Shown here one piece after another: positions 57,471-64,000 of a stretch of DNA of 64,000 nt (position 1 is its first letter; the number at the start of each line of letters is the position of its first letter). The notes under the pieces were generated by a model. That model made no database searches. It saw only the letters and a list, made by a program, of their open reading frames with translations, and was not told where the DNA came from. The position numbers and the translations under genes are program-made. The DNA is from Trichomonas vaginalis G3. Lineage: Eukaryota; Parabasalia; Trichomonadida; Trichomonadidae. The DNA lies in assembly GCF_026262505.1 (NCBI RefSeq), contig NC_067206.1, positions 18,683,319 to 18,747,318 on the forward strand, given 5' to 3'.

Positions 57471-58015
57471 AAACTTACTTTGCAGACAATGAACTGAGAA
57501 GGGATGAATATTTAAGAAAACTCAAATTGACAGTACCAAATGAAATGTTAGTATTGAAAAACATGTTCCTTGACAAAATAAAACCAACTACAGAAATAAA
57601 CGACGCAAGACTGAAAGATTGGGTAAAAGCTTTCCCATTCACAAAAGATATAGTTGGTAACATGGAAAGAAAACCAGAATGGCTACAAAAACATATATTT
57701 GGAAACGAGCATATTCCATATGGACAGGCACTGTTTGAAGAGCTTGAACCGGAAACTCAGGAAAGAGTCATGCAAACAATACGCGAAGACTCAAATACAG
57801 ACTATGACAAACTCTTTCTAGGATATAGGTTACCTGAGATGGGCGACCAGAGCCAAAAGGCAAAAAGGACATGGGAAATTTGCAACATACTAGATGAACA
57901 TAATGCAAAGATGCAACAACTTCAAGCAGAGGGCAATGAAGGAAAAAGAAGAGTTAAAAACTCAGTCAGGAAGAAAGTAAAGCTTGGTCCACGTGGGTTC
58001 TATTATGACATATAA
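57455..58015 (+). CDS. 186-aa helical protein before the capsid gene (element C)
   Basis: Overlaps the end of the preceding large protein by a few codons. It is helical and basic, with WVKAFPFTKDIVGNM and a C-terminal RKKVKLGPRGFYYDI. Given the overlap it could belong with its neighbour as one protein, or be a small gene of its own. The function is not recognised. Confidence 0.45.
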   Translation: MQNVIKTYFADNELRRDEYLRKLKLTVPNEMLVLKNMFLDKIKPTTEINDARLKDWVKAFPFTKDIVGNMERKPEWLQKHIFGNEHIPYGQALFEELEPETQERVMQTIREDSNTDYDKLFLGYRLPEMGDQSQKAKRTWEICNILDEHNAKMQQLQAEGNEGKRRVKNSVRKKVKLGPRGFYYDI

Positions 58016-58047
58016 ATCCAACTATTCTATATTTTTACTCATATGAA

Positions 58048-59651
58048 ATGTACGCCGCTCAGAATATAACGCCAACAGTTTTGGATGCTATGAATGGAAA
58101 TGTTTCCGAATGGTATAACGAATGCGACAATGCCATTAGAAGGTCAGAAATAGTTCCTGGAACTTACGAATATACAACTGCTGTTTCTTATGGAAACGTA
58201 GGTGAGTTTGGAGAAGGTTCTTCAACAACAGTAGATATTGCTTGCGACAGGTTTCATATAATTTCTATTGACAACTCTTTCTTATACGTGGAACAAGACA
58301 TTGAAATAAAACCTTCTGCCAAGTTGTCTGACAAGAAAGGTTGCAATGGAATTTTCTATGTCGGATACCAATATGCTCCAGAAGTTTTCATGGGATATAA
58401 GATATATTCTAACTCTGACTTAGTTCAAACAGTAACATGGGCAAACTATGAATGGTTCGCTTGAGAAACTCAGTACAACCACAAGCTAGAGAACAAACAG
58501 ACCAGTATGCCACCATTGAGAAAATAAGAAGACTTGACCCTAACGTTCCAGGAGTTTATGTTAACCTTTCTGGACAAACTGCAGCAGCAGTAACCAAAGT
58601 AAAACTGAAACTTAGAGTTCCTTTGTCATCTTTCCTCATCTTCAGGTTTTTAAGATACTTGCCAAACTGGGCAGGAAAAATTTCTATTGAACTTACTCCA
58701 AGCAAAAATAACTTAGTCATTGCACCAACACAAGACCCATTCACTCTTACAGAAGTAGTGGGAACAAATAAAATGTCATTCGCCGACTTTTGCAAAAACA
58801 AAGTTGACTTAGACTTTGGTTTCTCAAACCTCAACACTGAAGTAAACTATTATTTCAATGCTGCTGGAGATGCTTGGGACCCAGTTAAGTTCACATGCGA
58901 AAAATTTGAATGCAAGAGAATAGAAAGCAGACTTGCAGTCTATATGTTGGACCCAGATATTTCAAATGCTTTAGCTGCCAAATATATTGCAGTTCCACTT
59001 ATGTTCCCTATACACCAAATATCTGTCAAAGACTTTGCAGGTGAAGTTGGAAACCAAAGTGCTGACCCAGGTGCAAGAACAGATATTGCTTTAACAACTG
59101 CAATGAAACATGCAGATACTATGTTTGTACTGTTCAGACGAACTATAAATGACTATTCTTGTTTCTACAACCCCGGTATTAAATATCATATAAACATAGA
59201 TGGCAAATATTATCCAAGAGAAGAATATTCTACAGTTGAGGATATGAGGTCATACAACTTGACATTAGATGCTATGAACTTTAACAACAACTTCACAACA
59301 ACCATTAACCCTGAAATGCAAATTCTATTATGCCATATGTGAAAGTATGGACTCATACAGGAGGTCAAAAAACTCAATATACAAATGGAGACCGTTCAAA
59401 CTTTTGGCTTGGCATTCCATTTGCTGACTCAGAAGACTTTATGGGTGGTATTTCAACTGTTGGTACTGTCAAATACAATATACTGGTGACAGAGACGGTC
59501 CAGATGAACTGAGAGCAAAGAAGTTTACAAAACCAATAGCACTTTTCACGGAAGATGCTCTTTTGAAGATTCGTTCGATGAAACCTGCTGGGCTCCTCAG
59601 ATTGGCATAACGACAGCTTCCATCGAGCAGATTTTGGCAGCAGGTCAGTAA
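58048..59651 (+). pseudogene. Major capsid protein region (double jelly roll, element C, broken)
   Basis: The N-terminal beta domain begins MYAAQNITPTVLDAMNG with SIDNSFLYVEQDIEI. The second part has VPLSSFLIFRFLRYLPNWAGKISIEL, MFPIHQISVKDFAG, YHINIDGKYYPREEYSTVEDM and a tail with FTEDALLKIRSM. The pattern and several blocks match the capsid region of element B (45802-47440). Length and beta content fit a double-jelly-roll major capsid protein. The region is broken with about two breaks. Confidence 0.75.
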
Positions 59652-59981
59652 GTTGTTCTTGAACTGACTTCTCTCCGTCAAATATTGACAGTACGCCAGT
59701 TTTGACATAAAATTGTATTATAAACTTACCTTTAGAAATATCTGTAAGTTTTGTTGTTATATTTTTGTCTGCTTCAAGAACTTTCACCATTCAGTTATAC
59801 CAACTTTCTTTGCTTTATGAAAATATTTTGGTTCAGCAAAGACTGCTATTCTATAACATTTTCCATTGTTTGTATAAAGAACTATTCTGTCAATGTATTT
59901 GTATTGTTTGTGTGTGTAAACTTTGTTCTGCTTCAATTCGAAGAGATACTCGAATACGTCCATCTTTTTATTCTAAGTAAA
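59652..59981. other. Spacer between the capsid and SCCG genes
   Basis: About 330 AT-rich bases ending in a TTTTTATTCTAAGTAAA leader. A minus-strand open frame that starts at 59790 reaches into the capsid gene; I could not decide whether it is used. Confidence 0.4.
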
Positions 59982-60563
59982 ATGTCATTTCCGAAAAATA
60001 GAAGCGTAAGTGTTTCAAAAGGTTTAATGGCGGTGGCAGATGTGAAGTTAAATTCACCAACTCAAACAAACAGTCAAAGTGTTGTTGTCAATGTCAAAGA
60101 CAGAGATGTTGAAGTGGGGAAACCATACGAAGACGAAGATGGTATAACAATAGTTCCTGTAAAAGAACAACCAACATATCCTGAAGTTAGCAGAGACTTA
60201 AGTTCTGTTGCAGATATTCGAAACGACTACCAACAACTGAAAGACAAACTTAAAACTCAGGAGAAGATTTGTCAAGCTTTAGGTATAATGTTAAACTTGG
60301 TCGAACACAACCCTGTAAAAGTGAACTCATATGTCATTGCACCTCATGAAGTTTTGAAAGAACTATTGAAACTTTTGACAGAGGCAGACGATATAAACAT
60401 CAAAGAAATAGAACCCGACATTAGTTGCTGTGGTGTTTCATATAATGTCATTGACAAGATATACGTTATGAAAGGAGGTGAAACGTTGAACTTAAAGTAT
60501 AGTTTCCCAGACGTCATAAAAATATTTGACGACCATAACATTTCATTAAAATTTATTTGCTAA
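59982..60563 (+). CDS. SCCG-motif virion-type protein (element C)
   Basis: A protein of about 193 aa starting MSFPKNRSVSVSKGLMAV, with a Pro-containing linker (PVKEQPTYPEV), a helical middle (NDYQQLKDKLKTQEK) and a C-terminal domain with PDISCCGVSYNVIDK and FPDVIKIFDDHNISLKFIC. The C-terminal domain and the overall order (basic N-terminus, PTYP linker, SCCG domain) match 43246-43945 in element B. The start follows the usual T-rich leader. The frame looks whole. A structural role is inferred from conservation and position after the capsid gene. Confidence 0.75.
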   Translation: MSFPKNRSVSVSKGLMAVADVKLNSPTQTNSQSVVVNVKDRDVEVGKPYEDEDGITIVPVKEQPTYPEVSRDLSSVADIRNDYQQLKDKLKTQEKICQALGIMLNLVEHNPVKVNSYVIAPHEVLKELLKLLTEADDINIKEIEPDISCCGVSYNVIDKIYVMKGGETLNLKYSFPDVIKIFDDHNISLKFIC

Positions 60564-60567
60564 GTAA

Positions 60568-61365
60568 ATGGCAGAAGATATAATGGTTTATACTATTACG
60601 ACTAAAAACCCTGAGTCATATAATTCTATAACAACAAACTTACAAAGTCCTCAAGGACGATATTGTAAACTAACCTTAAACACAATGACGACTAAAGCTT
60701 GTTTTGCTCTTTTGACACCAGAAGATTTTATTGTTGTGAATGGTAAAAAATACTCCTTTGAAGATACTTACTCAGATATACCACCAACAGGTTTTGTTGA
60801 CTTATTTAATACTTTAAGGACGGATGTAACATGTGCTGCAACTAGAGCAGGTTTCATTATGTTTGGATGTCCGACTGAGTTTACTATAAACAATATGAGC
60901 TATAATACAAAACTTATATCTGGTTTTTACTACCAACAGTTTCCTATAACAGGAAAAGGTGTCATACAAGGAATGTCTATTCCATTGACTTTAAGTACAC
61001 CTATTTTATATATTGTTTCAAACTTAGGTTCAAAGTGCTATTCGAATGTCGACAGAAACTACTATGACCAAAAGATACTCATGCGTATAAACAACACTTT
61101 CTCTGCTGGTTTGCCTATTGTTCATTCGAATGCAGAATTTTCAGCTTTAGTAAACTCAAACACTTTGGCAAGTATAACGTTGACATTAGTTGACGCAAAC
61201 TTTGTTCCTGTAAAACTTTTATGTCCTATGTATTTGTCAATGACGGCAGAAAGTTTCGAATTGGAAGATGCAACTGGTGAAAGTATTGTATTACAAGAAC
61301 AACTTCAACAACAAATAGCTCAAGAACAACAAATGCAACAAATGCAACAACAAAGTCAAGAATAA
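60568..61365 (+). CDS. 265-aa beta-rich virion-type protein (element C)
   Basis: Starts four bases after the SCCG stop (MAEDIMVYTITTKNPESYN). The body is beta-rich (YCKLTLNTMTTKACFALL, TEFTINNMSYNTKLISG, ASITLTLVDANFVPVKLL), and the C-terminal tail is Gln-rich (QEQLQQQIAQEQQMQQM). The closing LTLVDANFVPV pattern is common in small jelly-roll capsid proteins of virophages and Polintons. Position and size parallel the 236-aa gene of element B. The frame looks whole. A penton or vertex role is inferred. Confidence 0.55.
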   Translation: MAEDIMVYTITTKNPESYNSITTNLQSPQGRYCKLTLNTMTTKACFALLTPEDFIVVNGKKYSFEDTYSDIPPTGFVDLFNTLRTDVTCAATRAGFIMFGCPTEFTINNMSYNTKLISGFYYQQFPITGKGVIQGMSIPLTLSTPILYIVSNLGSKCYSNVDRNYYDQKILMRINNTFSAGLPIVHSNAEFSALVNSNTLASITLTLVDANFVPVKLLCPMYLSMTAESFELEDATGESIVLQEQLQQQIAQEQQMQQMQQQSQE

Positions 61366-61393
61366 AAAAAATATTTTTTTTATTTTTATAAAA

Positions 61394-62627
61394 ATGTACA
61401 GAATAGATGTTTCAGATTTTTATGACTTCCAAGCGTTCAGAAATATGTGTCCATTTAGAGACTATAACAAAGCAGTCGAGAATTTGAAACGTTTAGTCAT
61501 TTATGTTGACTCTGCCCCAGAATGTTATGTCATGAAAGAATGGGATGTTGTCTTTAACAAACCAAGAGCAACAATAGTGTCTGAACAAGAATGTAGACAA
61601 AAACTTAAGAAAATAAAAGTCGTACAAGTTGGCATGAAGATGTTAGATGCTTGGGATATCTTATTGTCAAAGTTAGAAGATTTTTCAGTTCGAGGTATAA
61701 AGTTTATACACCTTCTCCAAACTTCTATTCTATCTTCACTGGATATAAATACGAACAAGTAGAATGGAAAGAAAATATTATAGAAGCTTGGTTAGACCAT
61801 GTCAAAGAAATTATATGCAATGGAAACGAAAGAGTCTATGAGTATATCTTATGTTGGTTTGCAAACATCTTACAACATCCAAGTGCTAAAAATGAAACTG
61901 CTCTCATTATAATTGGAAAACAAGGAACTGGTAAGAACACTTTCTTTACAGATATCTTATGCAAACTGTTAGAAGGTTATTCGAATCCGAATATGACAAA
62001 CTTAGAAAACATCTGCGGTAAATTTAACTCTTCAATAGAGAATATGAAACTTATAGTTTGCAATGAACTTCAAAGTATAGATACAACAAAAGTTTTGAAC
62101 TCAGATGCTTTGAAGAGTCTTATAACAGACAAAGTTGGAGTTGTTGAAAGAAAGTATAAAGACCAAAGAGTTTGTGAAAATGTTGCAAACTTCGTCATGG
62201 TTTCAAACAATGTTGTTCCGATGAAGTTAGAAAGTTCTGACAGAAGATATGTAGTTGTCAGAACGTCAGATTCTCATATGCAAGATACAGAATATTTTGA
62301 CGACTTAGCAGAAACTTTGACATCTGACTTTTACAACCACTTGTTCTCATATTTATGACATTAGATATTTCTAAGTTCAATCCAAGACAAATTCCACATA
62401 CCGAAGAGAGACAAACATTGTTAGAAGCAAACAAGAGTGTTTATGAACTGTTTATAGATGAGACTAACTTTGAGTGTTTAGATGAAAGGTCATTGTACGA
62501 TGAATATAAACAATATTGTCAAGAGTATGGTTATATGGCAGCGTCTAAACGAACATTCTTGGCAAATGTCAAAAATCTTTTAGATGTTCAGAACGGCGTA
62601 TATACAAAGAAAAATTTTTCTGAGTAA
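61394..62627 (+). pseudogene. SF3 helicase region (element C, broken)
   Basis: The N-terminal part starts MYRIDVSDFYDFQAFRN and shows no clear prim-pol motif, unlike A and B. The helicase core has P-loop IGKQGTGKN, Walker B LIVCNEL, a SNN sensor and DRRYVVVR, followed by a winged-helix-like tail (ASKRTFLANVKNLL). The core is clearly homologous to that of element B. It would unwind element DNA during replication. The region is broken (two or three breaks). Confidence 0.85.
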
Positions 62628-62662
62628 ATTTAAAAAAAATATTTTTTTATCCGATAGAAAAG

Positions 62663-63081
62663 ATGACGAAATTCATCTCAGTAAATAAGTACATGACAGA
62701 AGTCAAAGAAGAACTAGACCCATTCACATATTTGAATGTTTACTTCTACCATTTTGAAAAGTCTACATTTGACAAAGTTTGGAACATCGAACCAGTTAAG
62801 TTTGCTATTGTGACTAAAAATGGTGCGAAATTTGAAGACTTAGACATAGAAGGTTTGTTACAGTCAAAGAAAATTTTGACAGAAGGTTCTCAAACCTTAA
62901 AGAAGGCAAAGCATACAAACTTGTTATACCTTATGAACCAAAGAAGACAGACGACTATGAATATTATGAGTCTAAGATAGTTGAAGTTCAAGGTAAATTG
63001 GGTAAAAAGATTTTAGAGTCTAAGCCAGTGTTTGCTCCTAAAGAGGAAGAGAACATTGACATTGACCCAGAAATGTTCTAA
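62663..63081 (+). pseudogene. Homologue of the element B end gene (element C, broken)
   Basis: Starts MTKFISVNKYMTEVKEELDP; LNVYFYHFEKS and IEPVKFAIVTKNG match the B end gene (48446-48967) in order and spacing. In C it lies inside the element, next to the ATPase, instead of at the terminus. Function unknown. The region is broken (about one break). Confidence 0.62.
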
Positions 63082-63097
63082 AAATAAAAGTTTATTT

Positions 63098-63553
63098 TTA
63101 CATGTCAAATTTCTTTTTCTCTGGAACTGGTTCAGGTTCTTTCTTCTCTTCTTCTACTTTCTTTTTCTTTCTTTTCTCTCTTCTTCTTCTTCTCTGGTGG
63201 AGTTATGTCAAATTTGGCGCAACCATATTTATGTAAAAGTTCTTTGTCCTTTAATAGCTCATCTATTCTGTTTTCTATTTCATCTTCAAGAACAGCGCAT
63301 GTGTCTTCTTTGCATTCTAAGAACTTTTGTTGGACTTCATCTTTCCAATCGGCGTCATCTCTGTCAACAAGTCTGTCATTGACAAATTTTAAGACTTCTC
63401 TGCTAATGTTTTATGGTTCTTGTCATATTCCCAGAAACAGAACTTTAGAACAAATTCACCTTTCTTGTTTACACTATGTAAGATTTTATGGTCGACAGAT
63501 GTTTTGCTGTCAAAAAGTTTGTCTCGAATATAGATAGCGAAATCGCTAGACAT
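63098..63553 (-). pseudogene. Small minus-strand gene with Lys/Glu tail (element C, broken)
   Basis: Starts MSSDFAIYIRDKLFDSKT on the minus strand. A middle part with KFLECKEDTCAVLEDEI follows, then a long Lys/Glu-rich tail (KKKKREK type, EEEKKEPEPVPEKKKFDM). It is divergent from the ATPase gene with 36 bases between the start codons. Function unknown. The region is broken. Confidence 0.5.
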
Positions 63554-63589
63554 TTTCAAAAAGATAAAAATTTTAATTTTTCTAAAAAT

Positions 63590-64000
63590 ATGTTAGAAAA
63601 AAAGTTTGCTGACATTGACAAGAAATTTGAGAATGTTTTAAACAAGAACAAGAGGAAGTTAGAAAATGCTCAGATAAACCTATACATGACAAGTTCTTAT
63701 TTGCTCAGAATGGTATAACAGGTCTAATCGCACCACCTGGGTCGGGTAAGACTTTCACTTATCTTAAAATGGCTGCACAACAACAAGAACTAGATGAGAA
63801 GAACCCATTTATGAGTTAGTAGTCATTTGTAGTACTTCTGGTCAATTTGACCAAACCGTCAATTCGTTCAAAGATATTATAAAAAAGTCTAAGTTAGTAT
63901 GTATAAAGGATACTGAGTTGTTAGATTGGATAAAGAAGTACCAAAGAAGAGTTTTGAAGTATAATGCTATAAATGAGTATGTCAATTCTAAGTTTAAAGA
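63590..64000 (+). pseudogene. FtsK/HerA-type packaging ATPase, N-terminal part (element C)
   Basis: Starts MLEKKFADIDKKFENVLNKN. The P-loop APPGSGKTFTYLKM is followed by a strand with VVICSTSGQFDQTVNSFKD, as in A32-like packaging ATPases; the B counterpart is 44965-45777. It continues beyond the window. The visible part is broken. Confidence 0.7.

Larger units (their letters stand above)
54189..64000. mobile_element. Polinton-like element C, left part (runs off the window)
   Basis: A distinct lineage of virus-like element beginning after a 25-base A tract (54189-54213) with a GC-rich tip and long iteron arrays. Genes: an 891-aa-frame protein, a 186-aa protein, the major capsid protein, the SCCG protein, a beta-rich protein, an SF3 helicase, a homologue of the B end gene, a small minus-strand gene and a packaging ATPase. 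No polymerase or integrase appears in the visible 10 kb. It is broken, with fewer than about ten breaks visible. Its proteins are far from those of A and B, so the lineages split long ago. The exact left boundary is uncertain because no terminal inverted repeat partner is in view. Confidence 0.82.

Noticed and set aside
59374-59790. 138-codon minus-strand frame overlapping the end of the element C capsid gene
   Set aside because: More than half of it is antisense to capsid coding. The part outside the capsid gene reads plausibly, but I could not support it independently.
63032-63537. Plus-strand frames over the Lys/Glu-rich region of element C
   Set aside because: They are antisense to the minus-strand gene at 63098-63553; their Phe/Ser/Leu-rich composition is the mirror of Lys/Glu codons.
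1-64000. Prokaryotic or giant-virus origin of the whole window
   Set aside because: Host genes include TRAPP, PX, HMG, DHHC and BORC-type proteins, and virus-like genes are confined to bounded elements with target duplications.

Overview
The window looks like a parabasalid (trichomonad) nuclear chromosome. Base composition is AT-rich and the host genes are short-spaced with no visible introns. Stop codons often sit in a TAAA context, and two lineage-typical families appear: a BACK/discoidin-like protein and a beta-helix surface-like protein. Large Maverick/Polinton elements fill more than half of the sequence. I cannot tell Trichomonas from Tritrichomonas or another relative. The classical Trichomonas vaginalis initiator (TCAYTW) is not consistently visible at the host starts, while an AAAAGTGACA-like motif is.

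Region by region: (1) 1-9798 is the right-hand part of a Maverick/Polinton, element A, broken, with about fifteen breaks in what is visible. It carries primase-helicase, integrase, protein-primed DNA polymerase B, two small genes, and a terminal gene not found in element B. (2) 9908-28821 is a host gene block: a DHHC-type acyltransferase with a DHFC core, a TRAPPII-like subunit, two HMG-box proteins, a Pex22-like membrane protein, a BACK/discoidin-like protein, a giant helical protein, a thioredoxin-fold ER protein, a reticulon-like membrane protein, a long coiled coil, a TruD/PUS7 pseudouridine synthase and a BORCS5-like myristoylated protein. (3) 28917-29811 is a non-autonomous DNA transposon with terminal inverted repeats, an 8-bp target duplication and a 122-bp hairpin-rich tandem array. 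(4) 30575-49212 is a full-length Maverick/Polinton, element B (18.6 kb, 422-bp terminal inverted repeats, 6-bp target duplication TTTGAG). Its structure is whole but its genes are broken (about a dozen breaks). (5) 49337-53178 is host again: a PX-domain protein, an MFS sugar transporter and a beta-helix protein whose open frame has no ATG at its beginning. (6) From about 54189 to the window end is element C, a second, divergent Polinton-like lineage (broken, under about ten breaks in view).

Within the elements the genes form a virus-like set. A primase-helicase and a protein-primed polymerase would copy the DNA, and the integrase would insert it. The packaging ATPase, double-jelly-roll major capsid protein and several small virion-like proteins would build particles. 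B adds a fiber with a phage tail-collar-like tip. C shares the capsid protein, a SCCG-motif protein, the B end-gene family, the SF3 helicase and the ATPase with B, but shows no polymerase or integrase in the visible 10 kb.

The most unusual signals are: tiny 26-28 bp GC-rich double-hairpin insertions, two of which sit in frame inside the polymerase of A but not B; inversion of the primase-helicase cassette between A and B, flanked in B by inverted repeats; an HNH-type zinc module inside the polymerase; a terminal repeat that has captured part of a gene; and paired iteron-like modules at the start of C whose repeated word has changed in concert.
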